Origin: DAOMNO01 sp035443885
GTDB lineage: Bacteria > Planctomycetota > Phycisphaerae > Phycisphaerales > SM1A02
Reading direction: 5' to 3'
NCBI GenBank assembly: GCA_035443885.1
Contig: DAOMNO010000018.1
Coordinates: 1 to 64,000 of the forward strand
Length of the DNA stretch: 64,000 bases
Of this stretch, positions 41,918 through 50,657 are shown in pieces. Each line of letters opens with the position of its first letter. Position 1 is the first letter of the stretch. The notes under the pieces are model-generated. The model was not told the origin of the DNA. It worked only from the letters and a program-made list of their open reading frames with translations, and made no database searches. The position numbers and the translations under genes are program-made.

Positions 41918-42262
41918 TCAGTTCGGCTTGATTCGCCTGCGAAACACTCTCTGGTCGTGTTCGGCTCGAACCGGCTCGCCAGTTGTGGCGTCGATGTACC
42001 GAACCTGCCGCAGAATGCGCTCACGCCCGAACATGTCGCGCGCCGGGTCCGCCCACAATCTGACCTGTCGGCGCAGTCCTTCCTTGAGTGCTGCTTTCCC
42101 CTCGTTGCTTTCCTCGTCGTCTCGCCATGCGTCAAGGTCGGTGAACTCTTCCCATCGACCCAGCCGCTCTTCAGCCAGGCCCGGCACGGTCATCAGCGTG
42201 ATGATGACATACAGCGCGCCCAGGAGAAAGAAGAACGCGACGATGCCGATGATGAGCAGCAT
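41918..42262 (-). CDS. Small membrane-anchored protein coupled to gcvT, function unknown
   Basis: 114 residues: one N-terminal membrane helix (MLLIIGIVAFFFLLGALYVI) and a charged, probably helical cytoplasmic part (WEEFTDLDAWRDDEESNEGKAAL, LRRQVRLWADPARDMFGRERILRQVRYIDATTGEPV). The ATG shares one base with the gcvT stop (TAATG at 42260-42264), which argues for a real, translationally coupled gene. Not recognised. Confidence 0.7.
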   Translation of the reverse strand: MLLIIGIVAFFFLLGALYVIITLMTVPGLAEERLGRWEEFTDLDAWRDDEESNEGKAALKEGLRRQVRLWADPARDMFGRERILRQVRYIDATTGEPVRAEHDQRVFRRRIKPN

Positions 42263-43404
42263 TACCCGGCTTTGTAGAACGGCAGCGCAACAAGCTGCGC
42301 GTCGTCTATGGAGCGTTCCAGATCGACCTGAACCACAGTGCCGACGTCGCTCTTCTCGGCATCGACATACGCCATCGCGATGCACTTGCCGAGCGTCGGG
42401 CTGGCGCAGCCGCTCGTGACGAAGCCGATCTCGCGATCGCCGCTCTTCACCTTCATGCCCTGCCGAGCGCTTCGTTTGCCATTGAGTACAAGTCCAACGA
42501 GCTTGCGGCTGGGGCCTTGCGCTGCGATGCGCTGGAGTGCGTCCTGTCCGATGAATCGGCCGATTGTCGGATCGTCATCACCTTTGTCGAGCTTCACCGC
42601 GAAGTTCAGCCCGGCAGAAATGGGGTCAATTTCTTCCGTAATCTCATGGCCGTAAAGGGGCATGCCCGCTTCGAGCCTGAGAGAATCGCGTGCGCCAAGT
42701 CCCGCGGGCTTGACCGGTGCATCAGGCGCATTGATGTCGCCTGGCATCCTGCTGAGCATCATCTTGACGGCTTGACCCGCGAACATCGAGGGCAGAATGA
42801 CCTCAACGCCGTCTTCACCCGTATAACCGGTGCGCGAGATCATCACCTTTGCGATGAGCAGATTCTTCGTGATGAAGCGATACCGTTTGAGCGAGGCGAT
42901 TTCGCTGGAGAATGGAGCCAGAAGGTCCATCACCTTCGGCCCTTGCAGGGCGACCATCGCCGTCGATTCCGTTTCGTCCTTGATCTTGAAAACCATGTCG
43001 CCGCGCACGGCTTCAAAGTGTGCGAGCAGCTTGGCCCGATTCGAAGCATTGCACACCATGAGGTACTCAGCTTCAGCAATGCGGTACACAAGCACGTCGT
43101 CACGACAGCCGCCTTGCTCATTGCACACGAGCGAATACCGGACCGCGCCATCTGTCATGCCGTGGATTTGCCGCGTGCAGATATGGTCGAGGAACAGCCT
43201 GGCGTCCTTCCCGGTGAACCGGACGCGACCCATGTGGGATACATCGAACAACCCGCCTGAAGTACGCACCTGTTTGTGCTCATCAATGATGGACTTGTAC
43301 AGCAGCGGCATTTCCCAGCCGGCGAAGTCAACCAGCTTCGCGCCGTGCTCGACATGAAAGCTGTGAAACGGAGTGTGCAGGAGTGATGAAGCAGTCGTAA
43401 CCAT
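42262..43404 (-). CDS. gcvT: Glycine cleavage system T protein (aminomethyltransferase)
   Basis: 380 residues from the ATG at 43404. It releases ammonia and transfers methylene from the H-protein-bound intermediate to tetrahydrofolate. Motifs: HVEHGAKLVDFAGWEMPLLY, GGLFDVSHMGRV, VALQGPKVMDLL, RTGYTGEDGVEV with the catalytic Asp region, and LGARDSLRLEAGMPLYGHEI. gcvH and gcvP are not adjacent. No ribosome site; TACCTT lies six bases before the start. An open frame extending upstream to 43722 has no relevant sequence. Confidence 0.94.
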   Translation of the reverse strand: MVTTASSLLHTPFHSFHVEHGAKLVDFAGWEMPLLYKSIIDEHKQVRTSGGLFDVSHMGRVRFTGKDARLFLDHICTRQIHGMTDGAVRYSLVCNEQGGCRDDVLVYRIAEAEYLMVCNASNRAKLLAHFEAVRGDMVFKIKDETESTAMVALQGPKVMDLLAPFSSEIASLKRYRFITKNLLIAKVMISRTGYTGEDGVEVILPSMFAGQAVKMMLSRMPGDINAPDAPVKPAGLGARDSLRLEAGMPLYGHEITEEIDPISAGLNFAVKLDKGDDDPTIGRFIGQDALQRIAAQGPSRKLVGLVLNGKRSARQGMKVKSGDREIGFVTSGCASPTLGKCIAMAYVDAEKSDVGTVVQVDLERSIDDAQLVALPFYKAG

Positions 43405-43410
43405 GGGAGA

Positions 43411-43416
43411 AAGGTA
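43411..43416 (-). promoter_or_regulatory. Start-proximal -10-like box of gcvT
   Basis: TACCTT on the minus strand, six bases before the gcvT ATG. Confidence 0.4.
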
Positions 43417-43636
43417 TCGCAGGAAAGTGTGGGCGGCTACTCGGCAAACCGGTTTGGGCGGCAGATTGTCGTCGAACGTCAGCAGCGTGAATAGCAGTTG
43501 TGACGATCTGCTCGACAAAGAACGAGATTTATACAAAACTCGAAATATGAGGCTCTGGTTCGATACAGCAAAGTTGACGAGAGAAACATGTGTGGTTGGG
43601 CGAAACCGTTGAAGGCAGAGACTGGGGGGAATCGTC

Positions 43637-44566
43637 TCAGTTGCGGACTTTCGCGGCAGCGCGAACGCGCGATGCGCCGACCTGACTTTCGACGATGGAC
43701 GCAATCTTCTTCGCGACATCATCAGATGGCGGGCACAGCGGCAGGCGGAACACGCCAGTGTCTCGGCCGAGGTGTTTCATGGCCGTCTTCAGCGGAACAG
43801 GATTCGTATCAAGCGAAAGCAATCCCTTCGCAAGTGGCAGCAGCGCATGATGAAGTTCCTGTGCTCGCTCCCAGTCGCCATCAAGGAATGCGCTGCACAG
43901 ATCAGCCACGCGATCAGGCACAAGATTTGAAACGACCGAAACAACGCCGACCCCGCCGATCGAGGCCATGGGCAACGTCAGCGGATCATCGCCGCTCAGC
44001 AGCGCCAGATCAGTTCTCGCGATGGTTTCAGACGCCAGTTCCAGCCCGCCGGTTGCGTCCTTGATCGCGCGAATGTTGGGATGGCGCGCCAATCGTTCGA
44101 TCGTGTCCGCGCTGAGCAATACGCCGGTTCGCCCCGGTATGTTGTACAGCATGATCGGCAGATCGCAGGCATCGGCAATCGCCATGAAGTGGCGATACAT
44201 CCCTTCCTGAGAAGGGCGGTTGTAGTACGGATTGACCTGCAGCGAAGCATCCGCGCCGGTTCGATGCGCGAAGCGATGCAGATCGATGGCGTGTGCGGTG
44301 TTATTTGAGCCAGCCCCGGCAATTACGCGAAGGCCAAGTGGCTTGCCGACCTCAACAGCCTTCTCCACGACCGCATGATGTTCATGTTCCGAAAGCGTCG
44401 GCGATTCGCCCGTCGTGCCGCACGGCACAATACCCGTTACGTTGCCTTCCGCCTGGTGTCGAATGTTTGCTTCGAGCCTTGCGTAATCGACCGCTGAGCC
44501 GTCGGCGTTGAACGGAGTTACAATCGCGGTGAACGCGCCACGAAAGATGGGGTTGAAGCTGGCCAC
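43637..44566 (-). CDS. dapA: 4-hydroxy-tetrahydrodipicolinate synthase
   Basis: 309 residues if the GTG at 44566 is used. Condenses pyruvate with aspartate semialdehyde in lysine and peptidoglycan-precursor synthesis. Visible: RGAFTAIVTPFNADGSVDY-like opening, PCGTTGESPTLSEHEH, NPYYNRPSQEGMYRHF (catalytic Tyr), MLYNIPGRTGV, and the Schiff-base lysine in IRAIKDATGG. The start is uncertain: a GTG at 44581 and a TTG at 44620 are also in frame, and a good -10 (TAGAAT) lies seven bases before the TTG. Confidence 0.93.
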   Translation of the reverse strand: MASFNPIFRGAFTAIVTPFNADGSAVDYARLEANIRHQAEGNVTGIVPCGTTGESPTLSEHEHHAVVEKAVEVGKPLGLRVIAGAGSNNTAHAIDLHRFAHRTGADASLQVNPYYNRPSQEGMYRHFMAIADACDLPIMLYNIPGRTGVLLSADTIERLARHPNIRAIKDATGGLELASETIARTDLALLSGDDPLTLPMASIGGVGVVSVVSNLVPDRVADLCSAFLDGDWERAQELHHALLPLAKGLLSLDTNPVPLKTAMKHLGRDTGVFRLPLCPPSDDVAKKIASIVESQVGASRVRAAAKVRN

Positions 44567-44627
44567 GGTGGTTCCAATCACATTTGGCGATGAAGAACGG
44601 AAAACAAATGCACGACACAATCGCCTG

Positions 44628-44633
44628 ATTCTA
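44628..44633 (-). promoter_or_regulatory. -10-like box upstream of dapA
   Basis: TAGAAT on the minus strand. Transcription would begin near 44621, giving either a leader of about 55 bases to the GTG or a leaderless TTG start. Confidence 0.35.
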
Positions 44634-44711
44634 CATCGTCATGCCAATGCAAGGCGGCAGACTGACGAAGTCAACATGGATTCGTTGCTCGGCGTTGTCA
44701 GAACAGTGGCT

Positions 44712-45473
44712 TTAGCGGCCTTGAAAGACACCAGCGGCTTCACGCATCAGGCGTTTCATCTCCGCCACGGCTTCGCGGATGCCGACGAACGTGGCTCGAC
44801 TCACAATCGAATGTCCGATGTGCAGTTCGCGTACGCCGGGCAGGGCGGCGATCGGCTGGACGTTGAAGTAGTTGAGTGCGTGCCCGGCGTTGAAGCGCAT
44901 CCCGAGTTCTGCGATCAACTTGCCCGCCGCGCGAATCTTCTCCACTTCCGCCAGAACGCTGGGCCGCTCCGAATCGCGTCCGTCCTGCCAGAACGCAGCA
45001 GCGTACGGGCCGGTATGAATTTCGCATACGGCAAAGCCACACTCATGCGAGGCGCGCACCTGCCGCTCCTCGGCGTCAATGAATGCGCTGACGATAAGGC
45101 CGGCGTCGCGAAGTCGCTTGACCACTTGCGTCAGTCGGCGCGACTGCCCCGCAACATCCAGCCCGCCTTCAGTTGTTACTTCCTGCCGTCCTTCCGGCAC
45201 GAGCATGACCATCTGCGGTCGAACTTCAATTGCGAACTCGACCATTTCATCCGTGGCGGCCATTTCAAGATTGAGTTTGACATGCACCAGCTCGGAAAGA
45301 CGGCGCACGTCATCATCCTGAATGTGTCGGCGATCCTCGCGCAGGTGAACCGTAATGCCATCCGCGCCGCCGAGATGCGCTTCGATGGCAGCCCAGACGG
45401 GGTCCGGCTCGTAGGTCCGCCGGGCTTGGCGGATCGTTGCGACATGATCGATGTTCACGCCGAGTTCAATCAT
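44712..45473 (-). CDS. pdxJ: Pyridoxine 5'-phosphate synthase
   Basis: 253 residues from the ATG at 45473 (MIELGVNIDHVATIRQARR). Makes pyridoxine 5'-phosphate from 3-amino-2-oxopropyl phosphate and deoxyxylulose phosphate, last committed step of the DXP-dependent vitamin B6 route. GVNIDHVATIRQAR, GITVHLREDRRHIQDDD, LVPEGRQEVTTEGGLDV and ELHIGHSIVSRA are family signatures, with the catalytic His and Glu residues in place. No ribosome site; TACCCT lies seven bases before the ATG. Divergent from phoU. Confidence 0.96.
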   Translation of the reverse strand: MIELGVNIDHVATIRQARRTYEPDPVWAAIEAHLGGADGITVHLREDRRHIQDDDVRRLSELVHVKLNLEMAATDEMVEFAIEVRPQMVMLVPEGRQEVTTEGGLDVAGQSRRLTQVVKRLRDAGLIVSAFIDAEERQVRASHECGFAVCEIHTGPYAAAFWQDGRDSERPSVLAEVEKIRAAGKLIAELGMRFNAGHALNYFNVQPIAALPGVRELHIGHSIVSRATFVGIREAVAEMKRLMREAAGVFQGR

Positions 45474-45480
45474 GCCAAGA

Positions 45481-45486
45481 AGGGTA
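45481..45486 (-). promoter_or_regulatory. Start-proximal -10-like box of pdxJ
   Basis: TACCCT on the minus strand, seven bases before the pdxJ ATG. Confidence 0.4.
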
Positions 45487-45585
45487 CGGCGCGGCGCGTT
45501 CTGGAGCAAGATTGATTGGCGCGAAGTCGATCGTGTCGAACGGATTGGTCCGGTTTCTGGCTGTTCATGCCCGGCGATGCAAGGC

Positions 45586-45591
45586 TATACT
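45586..45591 (+). promoter_or_regulatory. Start-proximal -10 box of phoU
   Basis: TATACT, a near-consensus -10, eleven bases before the phoU ATG; the predicted leader is about five bases and has no ribosome site. Confidence 0.5.
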
Positions 45592-45602
45592 GAACAATCA
45601 AC

Positions 45603-46283
45603 ATGAGTGATTTTTCGACCAAACTCGCGAAACTGAAGGGCGATCTCATCACGCAGGGGGACCGTGTCGTCGATCATACACTGCGCGCCGTTGAGAGCTA
45701 CTTTGAATCCGATCTCGTCAAGGCGCAGCAGGTCATCGAAGGCGATACAACCATTGATCGTGTGGATGTTGAAATTGAGCGAGCCTCAATTCCGCTGCTT
45801 GCAATGGGTGAGACGAACGAGCACTCAATCCGTTCTGTGCTCACGATTGTCAAGATCAACAACGAGTTGGAGCGCATCGCCGACCTCGCTGTCAATATCG
45901 CTGAGGTTGTTGTGGCGGGCGATTCGTCGCAGGCCCCGCCGCCTACGTTCCGTGTGATGGCGAACAGCGTCATCGGTATGTTGCGCGACGCCAACCGCGC
46001 GCTGGCCAATGACGACGTGCAATTGGGCGAGCGTGTGCTCAGCTTCGACGACACGGTCAATCAGTTCAAGCGGGAGATTATGCTCGACGCGCAGCAGAAA
46101 GTGGCTGCGGGCCGGTTTGCGGTGGACTTCGCGTTCCGCTTGCTCACCGTTACGAAATCCCTCGAACGCATCGCAGACCACTGTACGAACATCTGCGAAC
46201 AGGTCATTTATCTCGAATCTGGCAAGATCGTCCGCCATCTCCCGCAGGGTTGGTCGAAACCCACCACGCCGGACGCTATCTGA
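45603..46283 (+). CDS. phoU: Phosphate transport regulator PhoU
   Basis: 226 residues made of two three-helix PhoU repeats. Each carries the metal-binding E-R-I-A-D type signature: NNELERIADLAVNIAE in the first half and TKSLERIADHCTNICEQV in the second. PhoU links the Pst phosphate transporter to the PhoR/PhoB system and restrains phosphate uptake. pstSCAB and phoBR are not in the window, so this is an isolated copy. Confidence 0.94.
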   Translation: MSDFSTKLAKLKGDLITQGDRVVDHTLRAVESYFESDLVKAQQVIEGDTTIDRVDVEIERASIPLLAMGETNEHSIRSVLTIVKINNELERIADLAVNIAEVVVAGDSSQAPPPTFRVMANSVIGMLRDANRALANDDVQLGERVLSFDDTVNQFKREIMLDAQQKVAAGRFAVDFAFRLLTVTKSLERIADHCTNICEQVIYLESGKIVRHLPQGWSKPTTPDAI

Positions 46284-46343
46284 CCGCCAGCGAAGAGGCA
46301 GCCGCACGCGCGCCATGGCACCACGCGGTACGCATGTGTCCGT

Positions 46344-46349
46344 TATCAT
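46344..46349 (+). promoter_or_regulatory. Start-proximal -10-like box of the UDP-sugar pyrophosphorylase gene
   Basis: TATCAT, nine bases before the ATG at 46359. Confidence 0.4.
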
Positions 46350-46358
46350 CCGCCACGC

Positions 46359-47774
46359 ATGTCAGACTCACTTTCCGCAGTCCGAGCAATGCTTGAAGCG
46401 CATGGCCAGGCGCATCTGCTGGCGTTTTACGATCAGCTCAATGCAAAACAGCAGGCCTCACTTCTTGCGCAGATTTCCGCAATCGACTTCGATGCGCTTG
46501 ATGAGTTGATTGACGAGTATGTTCGCCATCCGCAGCCTGCGAAGCTGCCGGACAAGATCGAACCTGCGCCGTACTACGCGCTGGGTTCAGAGGAACGAAA
46601 ATACCACGAAGTGGGCGAAGAGGTCATCGCGTCCGGCAAAATCGCGGCATTCACGGTCGCGGGCGGTCAAGGTACGCGGCTTGGCTGGAACGGACCGAAG
46701 GGTACATTTCCAGCCACACCGATCACCGGTAAGCCGCTCTTCCGCGTTTTTGCGGAGCAGATTCTCGCAGCACAGAGGCGCTACGGCGTAACTATCCCGT
46801 GGTACATCATGACAAGCCCGATCAATGACGCCGATACACGGGCGTTCATGACCGACAACAACTGTTTCGGGCTGAATCGGCGCGACATGTTCATGTTCCC
46901 GCAGGGCGTCGTTCCGTCATTCGAGATGAGTACCGGTCGCCTGCTGCTGGCGGAGAAGCACGAAATCGCAGTGAATCCCGATGGGCATGGCGGCTCGCTT
47001 CGCGCGCTCAGGCAAAGCGGTGCGATTGAAGATATGGCGGGGCGCGGCATTGAACACATCAGCTACTTCCAGGTCGATAATCCACTGGCGAAAGTCATCG
47101 ATCCTGTGTTCATCGGTCGGCATACCGCAGCGCCGGACAGCTCCGCAGAACTTTCCAGCAAGATGGTGCCCAAGGCATCGCCTGAGGAAAAAGTCGGCGT
47201 CTTCTGCCGTGCAGGTGGCAAAACGTTGGTGATTGAATACTCAGACCTGCCCTCGGAGCTTGCCAGCCAGCGCGATGATCGAGGCGCGTTGCGGTTCAAC
47301 GCCGGTTCGATCGCCATTCACCTCTTCGGTGTCGCGTTTGTGGAGCGGCTCACTGCTGATCCGCATCGCTTCGGGTTGCCGTGGCATCGGGCGGAGAAGA
47401 AGGTTCCCTTCATTGATGTCGAGACCGGCCAGCGCATTGAGCCGGCCTCACCCAATGCGGTGAAATTGGAAGCGTTTGTGTTTGATGCGCTCCCGCTTGC
47501 AGAATCGGCGATTGTGTGTGAGACGAGCCGGGCGGAAGAGTTCGCTCCGATCAAGAATGCAGAGGGCGCGGATTCACCTGCAACGTCACACGAGCTGCAA
47601 TCGGAGCGGTTTGCGAAGTGGCTCGAATCGCGTGGGGTTCGAGTGCCTCGCGACCGCAACGGACGCGCTCAAGCACGAATCGAAATCAGCCCCCTGACCG
47701 CGACAGAAGCCGATGAGATTCCCGCAGCAGACTTGCCGCCTGTCATTCAGCCCGGCGCGAATGTGGTTCTGTAG
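46359..47774 (+). CDS. UDP-sugar pyrophosphorylase of the eukaryotic UAP/AGX type
   Basis: 471 residues. Makes UDP-N-acetylglucosamine (or a related UDP-sugar) from UTP and the sugar 1-phosphate. The nucleotide-binding loop VAGGQGTRLGWNGPKGTFP lies near residues 99-117; FQVDNPLAKVIDPVFIG, SSKMVPKASPEEKVGVF and an N-terminal helical region follow, as in UAP1 rather than in bacterial GlmU. The C-terminus overlaps the convergent glycerate kinase gene by 32 bases. Probably supplies UDP-sugar to the dehydrogenase at 40.5 kb and the dehydratase at 53.8 kb. Confidence 0.9.
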   Translation: MSDSLSAVRAMLEAHGQAHLLAFYDQLNAKQQASLLAQISAIDFDALDELIDEYVRHPQPAKLPDKIEPAPYYALGSEERKYHEVGEEVIASGKIAAFTVAGGQGTRLGWNGPKGTFPATPITGKPLFRVFAEQILAAQRRYGVTIPWYIMTSPINDADTRAFMTDNNCFGLNRRDMFMFPQGVVPSFEMSTGRLLLAEKHEIAVNPDGHGGSLRALRQSGAIEDMAGRGIEHISYFQVDNPLAKVIDPVFIGRHTAAPDSSAELSSKMVPKASPEEKVGVFCRAGGKTLVIEYSDLPSELASQRDDRGALRFNAGSIAIHLFGVAFVERLTADPHRFGLPWHRAEKKVPFIDVETGQRIEPASPNAVKLEAFVFDALPLAESAIVCETSRAEEFAPIKNAEGADSPATSHELQSERFAKWLESRGVRVPRDRNGRAQARIEISPLTATEADEIPAADLPPVIQPGANVVL

Positions 47775-48873
47775 AAAATCGCAATGCAACGTCTCGTGCC
47801 GCGGTACGAAGTAGAACTGCCGGTTCGCGCATGGAGCGATCTTCTCCATAGCGTTCACTCAAGCTGACGCACTCGCGGAGTTGGCCACGCGCGGCACCCA
47901 CACATGCCGCCGCTCCGTTGCCTGTCTTGCCGACGATGGCGATCGTCGATACGCCGCATTTCGCCGCAGCGCGAGCGACGCCGAGCGATGCTTTGCCGCT
48001 GAGCGACTGTTCGTCAAGACACCCTTCGCCGGTCAATACGAGGTCGGCCAAGCGACATCGTTGCTGAAAACCGACGGCATCAAGGACGAGTTCAATGCCT
48101 CGCTCCAATCGTCCGCCGCACAGCGCAACCAGCCCGATGGCTGCGCCGCCAGCAGCGCCGAAGCCGGGTGTTGCAGGCTCGACGCCGCAAAGCGACGCCA
48201 GATGCGCAAGCCCCATGTCGAGTTGTTGAACCTGTTCAGGTGTTGCGCCTTTCTGCGGGCCGTACACAACTGCGGCGCCGTGCGGCCCACAGAGCGGGTT
48301 GGTTACATCGCATGCGATTCGGATAGTCGGCAAACCTTGAGCATCCGGCGGTTGAACGCGCGTCAGTCCAGCAAGATCGCCGCCTGTCATAGGCGACGTG
48401 ATGACTTGTCCACCTGCGCCGAAGAACACGGCGCCGAGCGCTTGCGCGGGGCCTGTTCCGCCGTCAACGGTCGCACTGCCGCCGATGCAGACAAGCACTT
48501 CGTTGCAGCCATGATCCGCCGCAAGTCTGATGAGTTGGCCCGTGCCAAATGTTGTCGTTCGCGCTGGATTGCGCAACCCCCTTGGCACGAGGGTGAGACC
48601 TGAGGCTTCAGCAAGTTCAACGATGCCGATGTTACCCGGAGCGATTCCATATCGTGCGGTGATTGGTTCGCCGAGCGGGCCAACAACGGTGGCAGTGCAT
48701 ATCTCGCCACCCATGGCGCACATGAGCGTGTCCAAGGAACCTTCACCACCGTCCGCGATCGGGCATGCATCGGCGGTGAACCCTGCATCACCAACCCCTA
48801 ACGCCATCGCCCGTGCTGCGTCAGCAGCATTGATCGATTCCTTGAAACTGTCCGGTGCGCAGAGAATTCGCAT
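47743..48873 (-). CDS. Glycerate kinase (GlxK/GarK family)
   Basis: 376 residues beginning MRILCAPDSFKESINAADAARAM, the family N-terminus. Phosphorylates D-glycerate, usually to 2-phosphoglycerate, in glyoxylate or sugar-acid breakdown. PIADGGEGSLDTL, VCIGGSATVDGGTG and VLTGEGCLDEQSLSGKA are conserved motifs of the substrate and nucleotide sites. Its last 32 bases overlap the end of the UDP-sugar pyrophosphorylase gene on the other strand. No neighbouring glyoxylate genes are present. Confidence 0.94.
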   Translation of the reverse strand: MRILCAPDSFKESINAADAARAMALGVGDAGFTADACPIADGGEGSLDTLMCAMGGEICTATVVGPLGEPITARYGIAPGNIGIVELAEASGLTLVPRGLRNPARTTTFGTGQLIRLAADHGCNEVLVCIGGSATVDGGTGPAQALGAVFFGAGGQVITSPMTGGDLAGLTRVQPPDAQGLPTIRIACDVTNPLCGPHGAAVVYGPQKGATPEQVQQLDMGLAHLASLCGVEPATPGFGAAGGAAIGLVALCGGRLERGIELVLDAVGFQQRCRLADLVLTGEGCLDEQSLSGKASLGVARAAAKCGVSTIAIVGKTGNGAAACVGAARGQLRECVSLSERYGEDRSMREPAVLLRTAARDVALRFSTEPHSRRAE

Positions 48874-48960
48874 GCAGATGAACTGAACTTCGGATGGACT
48901 CGTAGCCAGCCGATACTATTCTGTCCCGTCTCGTTTGTTCTGGCGGCTCACCGCTTCACC

Positions 48961-49614
48961 ATGGAAGATTTTCTCACTCAATACGGCTTTCTCGCGGTCT
49001 TCGGCCTACTCATGCTTTCGGGTGTAGGCATCCCGCTGGGTGAAGATGTCGTCAACATTCCGGCGGGAATCCTCATCGGCAACGGTAACTTGCCGCTCGT
49101 GCCAACCCTCATCGCAGCGTATCTCGGCGTAACCTGCTCTGATTGCCTCTGGTTTTTCCTTTGCCATCGGTACGGTTCACACCTTGTGCGCAAACGATGG
49201 TTCAAACGGCTTATCCACCCGCGGCGGCTGCTTGAGGCGAAGCATCAGGTGGAGCAGCGGGGGGCTTGGGTGGTGGTGATGGCGAGATTCATTCCCGCCA
49301 GCCGAACACCGACGATTACGATCGCCGGCCTGCTGCATCTTCCGTTCTGGCAGTTTGCGCTGGCCACCGGAACGTGCGTACTCATCACCGCGCCGCTTCA
49401 GGTCGGTCTGGGGTATTTCATCGCGCGCGGCATCGGCACGCAGAGCACAGCGGACCTTGTGATGTACATGATCGGTGCCATCATGCTCATCGCGCTCGTT
49501 GTGTTCGTCTATCGCTGGTGGAGACAGAACAACCCGATGCAGAAGCGATTGCCCCGATCTCGCGCGCGATGGCTGCGCCGCTACCGGGTCAAACGCGCCT
49601 TGCGCAATGTGTAG
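48961..49614 (+). CDS. DedA family membrane protein
   Basis: 217 residues with about five predicted helical membrane segments. DedA marks: FGLLMLSGVGIPLGEDVVNIPAG near the start, SDCLWFFLCHRYG, and the conserved arginine loop ARFIPASRTPTITIAG, whose Arg and Pro are essential in E. coli relatives. DedA proteins act in lipid (undecaprenyl-phosphate or phospholipid) scrambling across the membrane. A very basic C-terminal tail (QKRLPRSRARWLRRYRVKRALR) follows the last helix. Divergent from glycerate kinase. Confidence 0.92.
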   Translation: MEDFLTQYGFLAVFGLLMLSGVGIPLGEDVVNIPAGILIGNGNLPLVPTLIAAYLGVTCSDCLWFFLCHRYGSHLVRKRWFKRLIHPRRLLEAKHQVEQRGAWVVVMARFIPASRTPTITIAGLLHLPFWQFALATGTCVLITAPLQVGLGYFIARGIGTQSTADLVMYMIGAIMLIALVVFVYRWWRQNNPMQKRLPRSRARWLRRYRVKRALRNV

Positions 49615-49620
49615 AGATTT

Positions 49621-50553
49621 TCAACGCAGCGCAGCGGAGTTCTTCGCGCCAAGCGTGCGGTAGATTTGCTGCGTGGCGTCGGAGCGATTGAGCGTGTAAA
49701 AGTGGATGCCGCGAAAGCCGCGCGAGTTGGTCTGGCCATGGTCGATCAGGTCGCGGCACTGCTCTGTGGCCCAGTGAATGCCAACGCGTTCGACGGCTTC
49801 GGCATCATCCTGACAGCGATAGATCGCTCGCTGCAATGCGGCGGGGAAGTTTGTGCCGCCTGAAAGCTCCGCCATGCGCTTCATGCCCGCAAGCGAGGTG
49901 ATGGGCATGATGCCTGCGATCAGCGGCACCCTGATTCCTGCGAGTTCACACCGCTCACACCAGTCGTAGAACGCGCGGTTGTCGAAAAACATCTGCGTGC
50001 ACACGTAATCAGCGCCCGCGTCAACCTTCGCTTTCAGGTGGTCCATATCCTTCAGCGTGTTTGGTGTGGCGGGGTGGCCTTCGGGAAAGCCTGCGACGCC
50101 GATGCCAAAACCTTTGAATGTGCTTGAGCCAGCGGTGTCATTGAATCGCCTGATGAAGCGGACGAGGTCGATCGCGTATTTGAACTCATCGTTCGCAGGG
50201 TTGTAACCGGCCATGGATGCAGGCGGATCGCCTCGCAGCGCCATGATGTTGCACACGCCCGCGCTGGCGTATCGGTCAAGAATCAAGCCGACTTCCGCGC
50301 TGCTCTGGCAGACGCAGGTCAGGTGCGGTATGGGATCAAGGCTTGTTTCGTTTTTCAGACGCAGGACAAGATCGTGCGTTCGCTCTCGCGTGGAGCCGCC
50401 TGCGCCGTAGGTGACGGAGACGAAAGAAGGCGACAATGCTTCAAAGTCGGCGATGCGCTCGAAGAGGCCGTCCCATGCTTCATCAGTCTTCGGCGGGAAG
50501 AACTCAAAGCTGAACGTGATGGAGTCGCGTTGGAAGATGTCGCGGATATGCAT
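49621..50553 (-). CDS. metF: 5,10-methylenetetrahydrofolate reductase
   Basis: 310 residues, FAD-dependent TIM barrel that makes 5-methyl-THF for methionine synthesis. The opening FSFEFFPPKTDEAWDGLFERI, the VTYGAGGSTRERTHDLV loop, HLTCVCQSSAEV, NIMALRGDPP and AGADYVCTQMFFDN are diagnostic. Stop lies six bases from the DedA stop, tail to tail. No ribosome site; TACCAT lies eleven bases and CATAAT eight bases before the ATG. Together with metK and the cyclodeaminase it completes several one-carbon steps in the window, although they are scattered. Confidence 0.96.
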   Translation of the reverse strand: MHIRDIFQRDSITFSFEFFPPKTDEAWDGLFERIADFEALSPSFVSVTYGAGGSTRERTHDLVLRLKNETSLDPIPHLTCVCQSSAEVGLILDRYASAGVCNIMALRGDPPASMAGYNPANDEFKYAIDLVRFIRRFNDTAGSSTFKGFGIGVAGFPEGHPATPNTLKDMDHLKAKVDAGADYVCTQMFFDNRAFYDWCERCELAGIRVPLIAGIMPITSLAGMKRMAELSGGTNFPAALQRAIYRCQDDAEAVERVGIHWATEQCRDLIDHGQTNSRGFRGIHFYTLNRSDATQQIYRTLGAKNSAALR

Positions 50554-50561
50554 GGGCTGCG

Positions 50562-50570
50562 ATTATGGTA
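50562..50570 (-). promoter_or_regulatory. Start-proximal -10-like box of metF
   Basis: The minus strand reads TACCATAAT, containing both TACCAT and CATAAT, ending eight bases before the metF ATG. Confidence 0.45.
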
Positions 50571-50589
50571 GCGGCATGATGACAAACAA

Positions 50590-50618
50590 GAAGCCCACGT
50601 TCATCGAACGTGGGCTTC
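50590..50618 (-). terminator. Terminator of atpD
   Basis: A perfect 13-base stem (GAAGCCCACGTTC with GAACGTGGGCTTC) and three-base loop, followed on the minus strand by TTGTTTGT. It lies 40 bases after the atpD stop and before metF, insulating the two same-strand genes. Confidence 0.85.
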
Positions 50619-50657
50619 AAAGGGTGGGCAAAGTCTGCTGCCGTGATGGACGACGAT

